Of a DNA stretch of 64,000 bases, positions 24,200 through 33,894 are shown piece by piece. The notes under the pieces were generated by a model, which saw only the letters and a program-made list of their open reading frames with translations, ran no database searches and was not told the origin of the DNA. The stretch's first letter is position 1; each line of letters opens with the position of its first letter. The stretch is from Terrimonas ferruginea DSM 30193 (lineage in GTDB: Bacteria; Bacteroidota; Bacteroidia; Chitinophagales; Chitinophagaceae), in assembly GCF_000425585.1 (NCBI RefSeq), contig NZ_AUDS01000019.1:84992-148991 (forward strand), read 5' to 3'. A program made the translations under genes and the position numbers.

Positions 24200-24216
24200 T
24201 TACCCCATATTTATTG

Positions 24217-24255
24217 AAAATGGCCTGAAAACAACTGATTTTAGGCCATTTTTTA
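24217..24255 (+). terminator. efp terminator
   Basis: Stem AAAATGGCCT/AGGCCATTTT with an inner AAAA/TTTT pairing and a T-run. It separates efp from accB. Confidence 0.82.
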
Positions 24256-24358
24256 TTGTTTTTGGCGAAAATTAGGGTAAAAATGATCTGCGAATCCTCT
24301 ATTGCCCCTATCTTAGCCATCCTTTTCTTTAAATAAAATACCTGTTAAATTGAAACAC

Positions 24359-24847
24359 ATGGACTTTAAACAGATCCAGGAGTTGATCAAAATGGTCAAC
24401 AAATCAAATATCGGTGAGGTGACCATCGAGCAGAAGGATTTCAAGGTAACTATCCGGCAGAAAGAAGACAATATCACGCAAGTGGTAGCTGCCCCGGCTC
24501 AGATGGCCGCTCCGGTATACGCACCTCAGCCTGCCGCTCAGAGCCAGCCGGTAACAGGAGCCGCCCCTGCCAGTGAAAAACCCAAGGCCGAAGCACCTGC
24601 TTCCAACCTGGTAACAATCAAGAGCCCGATGATCGGTACATTCTACCGCAAATCATCTCCCGACAAACCTTCATTCGTTGAGCCCGGCGACGAGATCACA
24701 CCCGGTAAAGTAGTGTGCATCATCGAAGCCATGAAACTCTTCAATGAAATCGAAAGCGAAATAAGCGGTAAAGTAGTAAAAGTGCTGGTAGACGACGCCT
24801 CTCCGGTGGAATACGATCAGCCACTGTTCCTGGTTGAACCTGCTTGA
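24359..24847 (+). CDS. accB: biotin carboxyl carrier protein of acetyl-CoA carboxylase
   Basis: 162 residues from ATG 24359. The N-terminal DFKQIQELIKMVNKSNIGEV and the strand pair VTIEQKDFKVTIRQKE are typical of AccB, a Pro/Ala-rich linker (45-80) follows, and the C-terminal biotinyl domain carries the lysine to be biotinylated at K126 in EAMKLFNE. It shuttles carboxyl groups between AccC and the carboxyltransferase in fatty acid synthesis. An in-frame TTG at 24350 is possible but ATG is preferred. accC follows after 65 bp. Confidence 0.96.
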   Translation: MDFKQIQELIKMVNKSNIGEVTIEQKDFKVTIRQKEDNITQVVAAPAQMAAPVYAPQPAAQSQPVTGAAPASEKPKAEAPASNLVTIKSPMIGTFYRKSSPDKPSFVEPGDEITPGKVVCIIEAMKLFNEIESEISGKVVKVLVDDASPVEYDQPLFLVEPA

Positions 24848-24912
24848 TAAAGCAAGGCTAAACAACCAAGACAGCGATTTACTATTTCATCTTTTTATTT
24901 ATTCAACACACT

Positions 24913-26250
24913 ATGATCAAAAAGATATTGATTGCCAACCGTGGTGAGATCGCCCTGCGCGTCATTCGTACCTGCCGGGAAATGGGTATCAAAACGGTGG
25001 CCGTCTATTCTACCGCTGATCGCGACAGCCTGCATGTTAAGTTTGCCGACGAAGCAGTTTGTATCGGCAAACCACAGGGAAGCGATTCTTACCTCAATAT
25101 TCCTCATATCATGGCCGCGGTGGAAATCACCAACGCCGATGCCATACATCCCGGTTATGGTTTCCTTGCCGAGAATGCAAAGTTTGCCAGCATCTGCAAA
25201 CAACACGGCATCAAGTTTATCGGGCCCACGGCTGACATGATCAGCAAAATGGGCGACAAGATCACCGCAAAAGATACCATGATCAAAGCCGGCGTACCCG
25301 TGGTACCCGGTGGCGAAGGACTGCTGCAAAGCGTGGAAGAAGCCCGTGGCCTTGCACGCGAAATGGGGTACCCCATTATCCTCAAAGCTACTGCCGGTGG
25401 CGGTGGTAAAGGGATGCGCATCGTATGGGAAGAAAGTGAACTGGAAAAAGCCTACGATACTGCAAAAGCGGAAGCCGGTGCCGCCTTCAAGAACGACGGT
25501 ATCTACATGGAAAAATTTGTGGAGGAACCCCGCCACATCGAGATCCAGGTAGCCGGCGACCAATACGGCAACGTTTGTCACCTCAGCGAACGCGATTGTT
25601 CTATCCAGCGCCGTCACCAGAAACTCGTTGAAGAGTCTCCTTCTCCTTTCATGACCGATGAACTCCGTGCACGGATGGGGGATGCCGCCAAGAAGGCTGC
25701 TTCCGCTATCAATTACGAAAGCGTAGGCACCGTCGAATTCCTGGTAGACAAACACCGCAATTTCTACTTCATGGAAATGAACACGCGTATCCAGGTAGAA
25801 CACTGCGTAACAGAAGAAGTGATCAACTTCGACCTTATCAAAGAACAGATCAAGATCGCCATGGGTGAGCGCATCTCCGGCAGCGATTATATTCCCCAGA
25901 TGCATTCCATCGAATGCCGTATCAATGCCGAAGATCCGTACAACGATTTCAGACCTTCACCGGGCAAGATCACCACATTGCACCAGCCAGGTGGCCACGG
26001 TGTACGGGTAGACAGCCACGTGTATGCAGGTTATGTGATCCCGCCATACTACGACTCCATGATCGGCAAATTGATTACGGTTGCCCGCACACGCAACGAA
26101 GCCATCGATACCATGTACCGCGCACTCAGCGAATATGTAATCGAAGGTGTCAAGACTACTATTCCGTTCCATCTGCAGTTGATGCAGGACGAACGTTTCC
26201 GCAGCGGCGACTTTAATACCAAATTCATCGAAGGATTCAAATTGCAATAA
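24913..26250 (+). CDS. accC: biotin carboxylase subunit of acetyl-CoA carboxylase
   Basis: 445 residues, the normal length. It starts [23 protein letters not shown], the ATP-grasp loop is [12 protein letters not shown], and catalytic signatures [11 protein letters not shown] and [17 protein letters not shown] are intact. It carboxylates biotin on AccB with ATP and bicarbonate, the first step of fatty acid synthesis. It follows accB by 65 bp and ends at a strong terminator, so accBC is a unit; the carboxyltransferase genes accA and accD are elsewhere. Long open frames on the opposite strand are shadows. Confidence 0.97.
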   Translation: MIKKILIANRGEIALRVIRTCREMGIKTVAVYSTADRDSLHVKFADEAVCIGKPQGSDSYLNIPHIMAAVEITNADAIHPGYGFLAENAKFASICKQHGIKFIGPTADMISKMGDKITAKDTMIKAGVPVVPGGEGLLQSVEEARGLAREMGYPIILKATAGGGGKGMRIVWEESELEKAYDTAKAEAGAAFKNDGIYMEKFVEEPRHIEIQVAGDQYGNVCHLSERDCSIQRRHQKLVEESPSPFMTDELRARMGDAAKKAASAINYESVGTVEFLVDKHRNFYFMEMNTRIQVEHCVTEEVINFDLIKEQIKIAMGERISGSDYIPQMHSIECRINAEDPYNDFRPSPGKITTLHQPGGHGVRVDSHVYAGYVIPPYYDSMIGKLITVARTRNEAIDTMYRALSEYVIEGVKTTIPFHLQLMQDERFRSGDFNTKFIEGFKLQ

Positions 26251-26271
26251 TTGTTTCCTGCATGATAAAAG

Positions 26272-26297
26272 AAAAGCGACCTGTACAGGTCGCTTTT
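26272..26297. terminator. bidirectional terminator after accC
   Basis: Perfect 26-bp inverted repeat with half-site AAAAGCGACCTGT, then further T residues. It is shared with the convergent gene at 26332. Confidence 0.9.
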
Positions 26298-26331
26298 TTG
26301 TTAACGTGACGGCAGCTTCAGGGGTTGGTTT

Positions 26332-27105
26332 TCACGAAAAGTCTTTTCTGAATTGCTTTTGCCCCTGCTTATAAACAACGATATAAAGAAGACGGTTATT
26401 GATGTCATAGTATTTCCATTCACGATCACGCTGTCCGTGATGATAAGCGCCCGTGCCACGCTCGGTGCGGTCCGTTGACCATTCGACCCATATACCGTCG
26501 CGCAAGCCATTTTTATAATAACCCGAATCCAGCAGTGCACCATTGTCTGCATAGTTGAGGTATTGTCCATGCAGCACACATTGTGCAAACACTGGTATGT
26601 AGCCGATATGATTGGTGATATTACTGGTAACGATGTCGCGGAGCGTGGCACCTGTAGCCGAACGTTGAAATGATTTGTCGGGATGCAGACCGCGGAGTTC
26701 GGCACCCGAACGTGTACGTGCCAGTCTGGTTAGCGGATATAACGGATGCTTCACTGGTTTGCTGAGTTCTTCCCTGATGCGCGACCATTTCACATAAGAA
26801 TAGTTGCGGACGTGGCGCACCTGGCCATTCTCATACCAAGTTTTCCATTCACCATCGGGAATGCCTTTTTCGAGGCGGCCTTCATCACATTTCTTTCCGG
26901 AAGCATACCAGCTTGTCCAGCTACCGTGCAATTTGCCATTGCGCGTAATGCCGCGGTAAAGCGGGTGACCTGCTTCATGGTGGGCAAACAAAACGGAGTC
27001 TTCAGAGACAGGAGTGGCCTCTTTGATATCGGCAAGATGAAACAACGGCTGGCTTCGCGTATGCAGAGAAGCCGCTGTAACCAGTACGAATAGAAACAGC
27101 TTCAT
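26332..27105 (-). CDS. exported MORN-repeat (YwqK-like) protein
   Basis: 257 residues. A signal peptide (MKLFLFVLVTAASLHTRS) is followed by MORN_2-type repeats, such as LHGSWTSWYASGKKCDEG, PDGEWKTWYENGQVRH, LRDGIWVEWSTDRTERG and QRDREWKYYDINNRL. This family is sometimes labelled a toxin-antitoxin antitoxin, a label not supported here because no toxin gene is present. The function is unknown; repeats of this type may form an extended beta structure at the cell surface. A TATCTTTG promoter element is at 27157. Confidence 0.8.
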   Translation of the reverse strand: MKLFLFVLVTAASLHTRSQPLFHLADIKEATPVSEDSVLFAHHEAGHPLYRGITRNGKLHGSWTSWYASGKKCDEGRLEKGIPDGEWKTWYENGQVRHVRNYSYVKWSRIREELSKPVKHPLYPLTRLARTRSGAELRGLHPDKSFQRSATGATLRDIVTSNITNHIGYIPVFAQCVLHGQYLNYADNGALLDSGYYKNGLRDGIWVEWSTDRTERGTGAYHHGQRDREWKYYDINNRLLYIVVYKQGQKQFRKDFS

Positions 27106-27156
27106 ATGCAGGCAATTGAAAAAATGTGCTAATCAGTTCTTCTTCTAAACCTGCGG

Positions 27157-27164
27157 CAAAGATA
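27157..27164 (-). promoter_or_regulatory. Bacteroidota -7 element (TATCTTTG on minus strand)
   Basis: CAAAGATA on the plus strand, about 50 bp upstream of the gene starting at 27105. Confidence 0.55.
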
Positions 27165-27300
27165 ATGCTTAAACTGACGCTTGTTCGTACAGTGATTTTT
27201 GTCGATAAAACGTATGCACGCAAAAAGCCCGGAACAATCGTCAAATGACAATCATTCCGGGCAGGAGTTGAAATAAATCTAAAGCAGTTGGCTATTTTTT

Positions 27301-28371
27301 TTAAAATGACAACACGGCTGCTACGAGAACACTGGTGGCAGATTTGGTGCCTGCGCCATTTTTGTCGGTAAAAATATCTTCACTGGCGTTATCGAAACGG
27401 ATCTCGGGGATCAGCGTAAGCGAGCTCACTTTGAAATTGGCCGACAGGGTAGTGGCGAATATGTTGCCGCCCGCGGCAGCGCCGGAGAACGTTTTCAATT
27501 GGTTGTCGTCATTGAAATATTCGCCGCGAAGGGTGAGCCCAAACCATGGTTTCGGATCTACATTCAGGTAAAGCGCCGAACCCCACCAGCTTTTGGAACT
27601 GGTATTCTTTACACCATCCCAACCGTTTACAAACGCAACGGTGCCGTTGTAACCGATGGAGAATTTGTCGCTGAATTTTGCGGTGACCACGGCATCGACC
27701 TGGTTGCTCTTGGTTGTGTCGGGAGCTTTACCGCCTACATAGTTCAGGTACACGCTCACTTTGTCGCCGGCATAAGCGTATTGCGCAAGCGCAAATTTTT
27801 TGTTGATCTGATCCTCCGGTACCACACGGTAATCGGTAGCGTTGGCTATCCCTGCCATGAATGAATGTGCACCTTTTGTTACCTGCGCTTTAAAACCGGT
27901 ATGACCGAAAGGTCCGTTGGTAAACATATACGACATGCTGTAGTTGCGGTTGACCTGCGGATCCAGCACTTCGTAACCCACGTGCGTACCCCAGGTGCCC
28001 AATGAAAGCGTCAGCCATTCTGCAGGAGTATACGTTACATAAAGTTGTTTGATCGCTGCAGTGATTCCATCATCGGTATAAGCAAACTCTTTTGCACGCG
28101 GACCAAAACCAAGATCAACGACTGCACCGATCTTATCGCCTTCGTAGGTGGCTTTGATGCTTCCCATTCCCAATGCAAACGAATTATGTTTGCCGGTGAA
28201 ACTGGTGAAGCTGTTGGCGGCTGTTTTTGCAAAATCATATTTGTAATAGCCATCGACCGAACCGGAAAAAGTAAGTGGGGATTTCTTTTCTTCTACAACT
28301 GTTGAGTCTTGTGCCATAGCTGCCGTAAAGGGCATGAGGATGACCGATGCTAAAATTTTTTTTCTTAACAT
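27301..28371 (-). CDS. outer-membrane porin, OmpL-like beta-barrel family
   Basis: 356 residues. A signal peptide (MLRKKILASVILMPFTAAMAQ) is followed by alternating beta strands with aromatic ends through to a C-terminal VLVAAVLSF, as expected of a 16-strand outer-membrane porin. Motifs such as FSGSVDGYYKYDF, SLGTWGTHVGYEVLDP and WWGSALYLNVDPKPWFGLTLRGEYF match the putative beta-barrel porin-2 group. It lies 101 bp downstream of amtB on the same strand, and glutamine synthetase III is next upstream, so ammonium or small nitrogen solutes are plausible cargo (inference). A large hairpin lies in the amtB-porin gap. Confidence 0.85.
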   Translation of the reverse strand: MLRKKILASVILMPFTAAMAQDSTVVEEKKSPLTFSGSVDGYYKYDFAKTAANSFTSFTGKHNSFALGMGSIKATYEGDKIGAVVDLGFGPRAKEFAYTDDGITAAIKQLYVTYTPAEWLTLSLGTWGTHVGYEVLDPQVNRNYSMSYMFTNGPFGHTGFKAQVTKGAHSFMAGIANATDYRVVPEDQINKKFALAQYAYAGDKVSVYLNYVGGKAPDTTKSNQVDAVVTAKFSDKFSIGYNGTVAFVNGWDGVKNTSSKSWWGSALYLNVDPKPWFGLTLRGEYFNDDNQLKTFSGAAAGGNIFATTLSANFKVSSLTLIPEIRFDNASEDIFTDKNGAGTKSATSVLVAAVLSF

Positions 28372-28398
28372 TGTGGTTGGTTTTTTTTATTAGAAATG

Positions 28399-28440
28399 GG
28401 TACAGCACGGACTTGTGTCAGAAGTCCAATGTGCTGTACC
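28399..28440. promoter_or_regulatory. large hairpin between amtB and the porin gene
   Basis: Outer arms GGTACAGCAC/GTGCTGTACC and inner arms GGACTT/AAGTCC. On the transcribed (minus) strand it is not followed by a U-run, so it is more likely an mRNA-stability or processing hairpin 27 bases upstream of the porin start than a terminator. A T-run follows only on the plus strand. Confidence 0.6.
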
Positions 28441-28472
28441 TTTTTTTGCAACAGGCAAAATGCTTTGCCGTC

Positions 28473-29888
28473 TTATTCTTTCACGATCTCTATTTCCTTA
28501 TGTATTGTTTCGGTAACTGTCAGCGAACCGTTGGTGCCGTTGACAATAAGATGTCCCTGGAAATATTTTTCGTCATGTTGTGAAGCATCGAGGCCGGACT
28601 CTTCTTCCTGTTCGCTTACGCGCATCGGCATCACCCAGTTGATCACTTTAAAGAGAATAAAGGAAACGATGAAGCTGTAGCTGACGGCCACGACCATGCC
28701 TACGAGTTGAATGGGGAATTGTGATTTGAACAACGCAGACTCGCCGGGGGCGGTCATACTGAATACGCCTGTCAGCAGCATACCAGTCATGCCTCCGAGA
28801 CCGTGGCAGGCAAATACGTCCAGCGGGTCATCGAGTTTTGTTCTGTGTTTGAGTATTTCTGCTACGTAATTGGAAACGATAGCGGCAACAAAGCCTATGA
28901 AGATGGCTTGTGGAACGCCTACAAAACCGGCAGCGGGAGTGATGGCTACCAATCCTACAACCGCACCGATGCAGAAGCCAAGCACGGAAGGTTTTTTACC
29001 GCGGACAACATCGAAGAACATCCAGGCGAGGCCGGCAGCGGCCGCAGCGGTATTGGTAGTGGCAAAAGCATACACGGCCAGTGAACCGGCCCCGACAGCA
29101 CTACCGGCATTGAAACCAAACCAGCCAAACCAGAGCAGGCCGGTGCCGATGAGCACATAGGGAATGTTGGCAGGAGAACTGGCTGTCTTGTTTTTGCGGG
29201 GTTTGAGTACCAGGGCGCCTGCGAGGGCGGCCATGCCCGCAGAAATATGCACAACTGTACCGCCGGCAAAATCCTGTACGCCCCATTGGAACATCAGGCC
29301 TTCAGGGTGCCAGGCCATGTGTGCAAGCGGAGCATAAACCAATACGCCGAAAAGTACAATGAACAGGGTGTAAGAACTGAAGCGGATACGTTCGGCTACA
29401 GCACCTACTACGAGACCGGGAGTAATAATGGCAAACATCAGCTGGAAAAAAGCAAACAGCGGGAGGGGAATAGTAGACGCCAGTGGCCAGGGCTCCCCGT
29501 TCATTACATTCTTAAAGAAAAAGAATGTGGAAGGATCACCGATAATGCCATTGATCGATTTGCCGAAGCAAAGGCTGAACTGAACTACTACCCACAGCAC
29601 AGAAATGATACCCGCCGACACGGTGCTTTTGATCATGGTTGATAAAACGTTCTTGCGACCGACCATGCCACCGTAGAAAAAAGCCAGGGCGGGGGTCATC
29701 AGGAATACGAACGCGCAGGACACAAGCATCCAGGCAATGTCACCGCTGTCGTAAGTGTACTTGGGAGCTCCGTTTTCAACAACCGAGGAAGGATCAAAGG
29801 CGGTTCCGGGCGTAACGAAGATGGCGGCCACGGCCACCACCGTCAACACCAGGAAGGGGGCGATTTGCTTGATGCTTAGTTTGGGCAT
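28473..29888 (-). CDS. amtB: ammonium transporter, AmtB family
   Basis: 471 residues. It has a hydrophobic N-terminus and about eleven transmembrane segments with the Amt signature DFAGGTVVHISAGMAALAGALV and the second pore histidine in DVFACHGLGGMTGMLLTGVF. FYGGMVGRKNVLSTM near residue 75 is also typical. It conducts ammonium across the inner membrane. The C-terminal tail beyond residue 430 is acidic and contains LIVNGTNGSLTVTETIHKE, not typical of E. coli AmtB. No PII (glnK) gene is adjacent, which is unusual, though PII may be encoded elsewhere. Glutamine synthetase III lies upstream and a porin downstream on the same strand. Confidence 0.95.
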   Translation of the reverse strand: MPKLSIKQIAPFLVLTVVAVAAIFVTPGTAFDPSSVVENGAPKYTYDSGDIAWMLVSCAFVFLMTPALAFFYGGMVGRKNVLSTMIKSTVSAGIISVLWVVVQFSLCFGKSINGIIGDPSTFFFFKNVMNGEPWPLASTIPLPLFAFFQLMFAIITPGLVVGAVAERIRFSSYTLFIVLFGVLVYAPLAHMAWHPEGLMFQWGVQDFAGGTVVHISAGMAALAGALVLKPRKNKTASSPANIPYVLIGTGLLWFGWFGFNAGSAVGAGSLAVYAFATTNTAAAAAGLAWMFFDVVRGKKPSVLGFCIGAVVGLVAITPAAGFVGVPQAIFIGFVAAIVSNYVAEILKHRTKLDDPLDVFACHGLGGMTGMLLTGVFSMTAPGESALFKSQFPIQLVGMVVAVSYSFIVSFILFKVINWVMPMRVSEQEEESGLDASQHDEKYFQGHLIVNGTNGSLTVTETIHKEIEIVKE

Positions 29889-30089
29889 AGTGCTTTTTTT
29901 TAAATAATAAATATGTATAATATTAAAATAACATTATGAATTTAAACTATTGTGCTATTAACGCCTGTTAGTTTTGATAAAATTGCCTAAAAATGTGTAA
30001 AAAATTCAACAAATGCCAAAACAAAATTGATATTATTTAAAATTTTAATTAGATTAAAGAAAACGCATATATGGGTATTTTCCAATAAA

Positions 30090-30113
30090 AAACCCCGCTC
30101 AATGGCGGGGTTT
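30090..30113 (-). terminator. terminator of glutamine synthetase III gene
   Basis: Stem AAACCCCGC/GCGGGGTTT with an A/T-rich flank (minus-strand TTTTTTATTGG after the stem). It lies 22 bp after the stop, so the gene has its own unit before amtB. Confidence 0.85.
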
Positions 30114-30134
30114 CGTAATTTATTATCCTGACTA

Positions 30135-32324
30135 TCAGCGCAGGAACAGCAACTCGCGGTACTTCGGCAGATACCACTCGCGGTCATCTACCAGTAATTC
30201 GAGCTTATCCACATGATAGCGGATCTCATCGAAGAAAGCGTCCTTCACCTGGCTTTGGTAAGCAATAGCCTTTGTGCGGGTGTCTTCCATGGCGTTACAG
30301 ATCTTACGGGCTTCAATCATCTTCTCCACCAGGTCGCTGGCTTTGTTGATGTGCTCGGAGATCTTGTTCAGGATTTGCACCTGGTTGCTGTAAGCGGATT
30401 CGGACAAACCTGCAGCTTTGAGGCCATTGATGTTTTTCACCAGCAGGGTTTGGTAACGGATGGCTGGCGGCAGTATGTGGCTGGTAGCCAGTTCGCCCAT
30501 GACGCGGCTTTCGATCTGCACTTTCTTGATGTATTTCTCCAACTCAATCTCATGACGGGCTTCCAACTCGGCATGTGTATAGATTTTGTTGCTTTCAAAC
30601 AGGTGCTTGGCTTTTTCAGTAACCATGGCATCCAGTGCGAGCGGAGTTGTTTTAACGTTGGGCAGTCCTCTTCTTTCGGCTTCCTTCGCCCAGTTTTCGC
30701 TATAGCCGTCGCCTTCAAACAATATTTTTTCGCTGGCTACGATGTACTCGCGGATCACGTGCATGATCGCGATTTCTTTTTTATCACCTTTCTCGATCAG
30801 CGCATCAACGTCTTTCTTGAATTGACGAAGCGTTTCGGCCATGATCGTATTGAGTACGGTCATCGGGTTGGCACAGTTGGCAGAAGAACCTACAGCACGC
30901 AATTCGAATTTGTTACCGGTGAATGCAAATGGTGATGTACGGTTACGGTCGGTGTTATCCATCAGCAGTTCAGGAATGCTCTTGTGGATATCGATCTTCA
31001 GCATGCTCTCATCCTGCTCGTCGAATTTATCACCTACACGCTCTTTTACATCGTTGAGTACTTTGAAGAGGTATTGGCCGATGAATACGGAGATGATGGC
31101 AGGAGGCGCTTCGTTGGCACCGAGACGGTGATCGTTTGGTGCAGAAGCGATGGAGGCACGGAGAATATCGGAGTAGTCATGTACTGCCTTGATCGCATTC
31201 ACGAAGAAGGTAAGGAACATGAGGTTGGTCTTCGGAGTTTTGCCCGGAGCCAGCAGGTTAACACCGGTGTCGGTGGCCATGCTCCAGTTGTTATGCTTGC
31301 CGCTGCCGTTTACGCCGGCGAATGGTTTTTCATGTACCAGCACACGCAGGTGGTGACGGCGCGCTACGCGGTCCATCACGTCCATCAGCAGTGAGTTGTG
31401 GTCCACGGCCACGCTTACTTCTTCGAAGATAGGCGCGCACTCAAACTGTGCGGGGGCTACCTCGTTGTGACGTGTGCGCAGCGGAATGCCAAGCTTGTAA
31501 GATTCGGTTTCAAAATCGCGCATGTAAGCATATACGCGCTCGGGAATAGAGCCAAAGTAATGGTCTTCCAGTTGCTGGTTGCGCGCTGAGTTGTGTCCGT
31601 ATACAGTACGGCCACACAATACGAGGTCGGGGCGTGCATTGAACAAGGCTTCGTCCACCATGAAGTATTCCTGTTCCCAACCGAGGGTGGCAGTTACTTT
31701 GGTCACATTTTTATCGAAATAATTACATACATCTACTGCAGCGCGGTTCAACGCTTCCAGTGCTTTCAGCAATGGTGCTTTATAGTCGAGGGATTCTCCT
31801 GTATAAGAAATGAAAATGGTCGGAATGCAAAGCGTCTTGCCCTGGCCGATGTCCATGATAAACGCCGGTGACGAAGGGTCCCAGGCCGTGTAACCGCGGG
31901 CTTCAAAAGTAGCGCGCAGGCCACCATTGGGGAAGGAAGAAGCGTCAGGCTCCTGTTGGATCAGTGCATCTCCTTCAAATTGTTCGATCGGAGTGCCATC
32001 GCTTTTCAAGGTAAAGAATGAGTCGTGCTTTTCTGCCGTGGTGCCGGTGAGTGGCTGAAACCAATGCGTAAAGTGTGTAACACCTTTGCTTTCGGCCCAG
32101 GCACGTACGCCGTTGGCAATCTGGTTGGCCATAGCGCGGTCGATCTTCTGGCTTGCCTTGATCGAAGCCAGCAGGCTCTTGTATGCCTCGTCGCTCAGAA
32201 ACTCGCGGGCTGTCTTAAGGGTAAAAACGTTGCTCCCGAAAATGGCTGTGATCTTGCTCGATCCTTCCACCTTCGTCTCCGGAGCAGTAGAGATGTTGGC
32301 GATAGCATTAAAGCGAAGTGACAT
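30135..32324 (-). CDS. glnN: glutamine synthetase type III
   Basis: 729 residues from ATG 32324, the length of the GSIII class (type I is about 450). It contains LGWEQEYFMVDEALF (metal-binding glutamates), the long insert around AYMRDFETESYKLGIPLRTRHNE, VHEKPFAGVNGSGKHNNWSM (active-site region) and NRTSPFAFTGNKFELRAVGS. It makes glutamine from glutamate, ammonia and ATP in the cytoplasm, as a dodecamer. The class is frequent in Bacteroidota and Cyanobacteria and is often induced by nitrogen limitation. amtB follows downstream beyond a terminator. A longer in-frame start at 32357 is possible but adds Cys/His-rich residues not normal for the family. Confidence 0.95.
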   Translation of the reverse strand: MSLRFNAIANISTAPETKVEGSSKITAIFGSNVFTLKTAREFLSDEAYKSLLASIKASQKIDRAMANQIANGVRAWAESKGVTHFTHWFQPLTGTTAEKHDSFFTLKSDGTPIEQFEGDALIQQEPDASSFPNGGLRATFEARGYTAWDPSSPAFIMDIGQGKTLCIPTIFISYTGESLDYKAPLLKALEALNRAAVDVCNYFDKNVTKVTATLGWEQEYFMVDEALFNARPDLVLCGRTVYGHNSARNQQLEDHYFGSIPERVYAYMRDFETESYKLGIPLRTRHNEVAPAQFECAPIFEEVSVAVDHNSLLMDVMDRVARRHHLRVLVHEKPFAGVNGSGKHNNWSMATDTGVNLLAPGKTPKTNLMFLTFFVNAIKAVHDYSDILRASIASAPNDHRLGANEAPPAIISVFIGQYLFKVLNDVKERVGDKFDEQDESMLKIDIHKSIPELLMDNTDRNRTSPFAFTGNKFELRAVGSSANCANPMTVLNTIMAETLRQFKKDVDALIEKGDKKEIAIMHVIREYIVASEKILFEGDGYSENWAKEAERRGLPNVKTTPLALDAMVTEKAKHLFESNKIYTHAELEARHEIELEKYIKKVQIESRVMGELATSHILPPAIRYQTLLVKNINGLKAAGLSESAYSNQVQILNKISEHINKASDLVEKMIEARKICNAMEDTRTKAIAYQSQVKDAFFDEIRYHVDKLELLVDDREWYLPKYRELLFLR

Positions 32325-32484
32325 ATGTGTATTGTGTTTTTTACAAAACAAACACAATTAAGACAATAAGCCAATTTTTTTTGAGGCTAGGCCTGAATTT
32401 TAGTGAAAAATCAATAAAATCTGCCAAAAATATCCGATCAAATGCATTTAAAACGACCGTTTGTGTTGAAAAACTTAATATATT

Positions 32485-33759
32485 TTATTTTTTAATATTT
32501 TTCCCTGTCCATTCATTCAGCCTGCTCCAATCGATGCCTGCAAGTATGGGCGTTACCATCAGCGGAAACAGAATACTCCTGTACCGTACAATGGCGCCAA
32601 GGTTATTTACACTGAAGCCGATTGCTAATAATAATGTACCTGAAAAAAACACGGTGAACCACAAAAAGCTGTTCATCCGCAGACCGGCTACCGGAAAAGC
32701 GATCAGCAGCAGTACCAGCAGCCACAAGAGTGTGATCTCTGCGGCGGCTGCCATCGACAGGATGTGATTGGCATCGGTCGGCAACGGCCGCATGGCCGAC
32801 AGGAAGATCGCCTGCGGTATATTAATGATAAAACTCCAGGGATTGGGTTCCAGTATGCGTGTATCGATGGAGGTACTTCCCTTCAAAGCAAGAAAGGCTG
32901 CCTGTTTGTCCACCACCGCCTGCGGAAAATCGAGCCGCGCATCTACATAACGCATCGTGAAGAACAATACCATGCATACGCTGTAAAAAGTAACGAACAC
33001 AAGCCATGCGCGTTTCGGCCTGCGCGACGCAAGCCACCAGGCTGCCAGTGCAGGCAGCAGGATCGCCAGCACAAAATTGCGTAGTGTGAGCAGCAGCAGT
33101 AAGCCCAGCAGTATCGTTAGTATACGGCCGGCGCCCCACCGGTTATCGCGCAGCCCGAAGTAAAAATGATACACCACCAGTCCGATGCCCAGCGCAATGG
33201 CACCTTCTTTATGGATACCGCTCGACCAGTAAAGAAAGGACGGTAAAAGAAAGCTGCCGATCATCACCGCGGTTTTTTGTTTGGGAAATACATCCATCAT
33301 TACGCGGTAAATGGCAATAGGTCCAAACAAGGTGAGGAAAGAATAGAAAATGACATTGATATAATAATTACCAAAGCTGAAGATGTCGAAAAGAGAAAGG
33401 ATTTTGGCAAACACATTTCCCTTCAGGTCATTCCAGTACGAATCGGCAGAACCGAAAAAGCTGTCCACACCACTGCCGTGGTAGGGATCGCGGAAGAGAT
33501 TGGTGAAATATTCATGCGGGTTGGTCTTCAGTATCTCGTATTCGAGCAAGCCGTTCCGGTGGTGTGCCCAGGTATCGAGCATTTGCGCCGTGTCCCCATA
33601 ATAAATACCCATCCACCCGTAGAAAATGCCTGTCATTACTTTGAGCAGCAACAGGATTACCAACTGCGGATTGCTGAGGCCGGAACCGCGGAAAAAACGT
33701 ACGGCAGTTACCAGCCAGGCAAATAATACCAGGTACGCAGCAAATAGAAGATTCTCCAA
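32485..33759 (-). CDS. polytopic membrane protein, possible glycosyltransferase-like
   Basis: 424 residues with about ten transmembrane segments from the N-terminus (MENLLFAAYLVLFAWLVTAV) onward. Between the first segments is a 100-residue stretch (GDTAQMLDTWAHHRNGLLEYEILK ... GSADSYWNDL) with acidic and aromatic residues, and the middle contains SGIHKEGAIALGIG. The arrangement resembles GT-C membrane glycosyltransferases or O-antigen-related proteins, but I see no clear diagnostic motif and would not name one. The gene is divergent from purL and has a 160-bp AT-rich gap after its stop. It stands alone. Confidence 0.7.
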   Translation of the reverse strand: MENLLFAAYLVLFAWLVTAVRFFRGSGLSNPQLVILLLLKVMTGIFYGWMGIYYGDTAQMLDTWAHHRNGLLEYEILKTNPHEYFTNLFRDPYHGSGVDSFFGSADSYWNDLKGNVFAKILSLFDIFSFGNYYINVIFYSFLTLFGPIAIYRVMMDVFPKQKTAVMIGSFLLPSFLYWSSGIHKEGAIALGIGLVVYHFYFGLRDNRWGAGRILTILLGLLLLLTLRNFVLAILLPALAAWWLASRRPKRAWLVFVTFYSVCMVLFFTMRYVDARLDFPQAVVDKQAAFLALKGSTSIDTRILEPNPWSFIINIPQAIFLSAMRPLPTDANHILSMAAAAEITLLWLLVLLLIAFPVAGLRMNSFLWFTVFFSGTLLLAIGFSVNNLGAIVRYRSILFPLMVTPILAGIDWSRLNEWTGKNIKK

Positions 33760-33843
33760 TGATTGATTTTAGTGCGCGCAAAATAGAGATTATTATCGGG
33801 AAAAAAGTGGATAACGGATTCTTTCAAATGGCCCGATCCGTTG

Positions 33844-33851
33844 TACTTTTG
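33844..33851 (+). promoter_or_regulatory. Bacteroidota -7 element TACTTTTG
   Basis: Matches TAnnTTTG, 43 bp upstream of the purL ATG at 33895. No TTG at the -33 spacing; TTTC is present. Confidence 0.5.
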
Positions 33852-33894
33852 CGCCGTCTTACACCTTGGCATTCACTCCTAATATCAATCATTC

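Noticed and set aside
24895..25905. Long antisense reading frame within accC
   Set aside because: The opposite strand codes for a complete biotin carboxylase with all motifs; the antisense frame is a by-product of its codon usage.
26332..27105. Toxin-antitoxin system suggested by the YwqK-like repeats
   Set aside because: No partner toxin gene on either side; the protein has a signal peptide and is a MORN-repeat protein.
29889..30134. Small gene or riboswitch upstream of amtB
   Set aside because: Strongly AT-rich, no open frame of note; only the glutamine synthetase terminator is recognisable.
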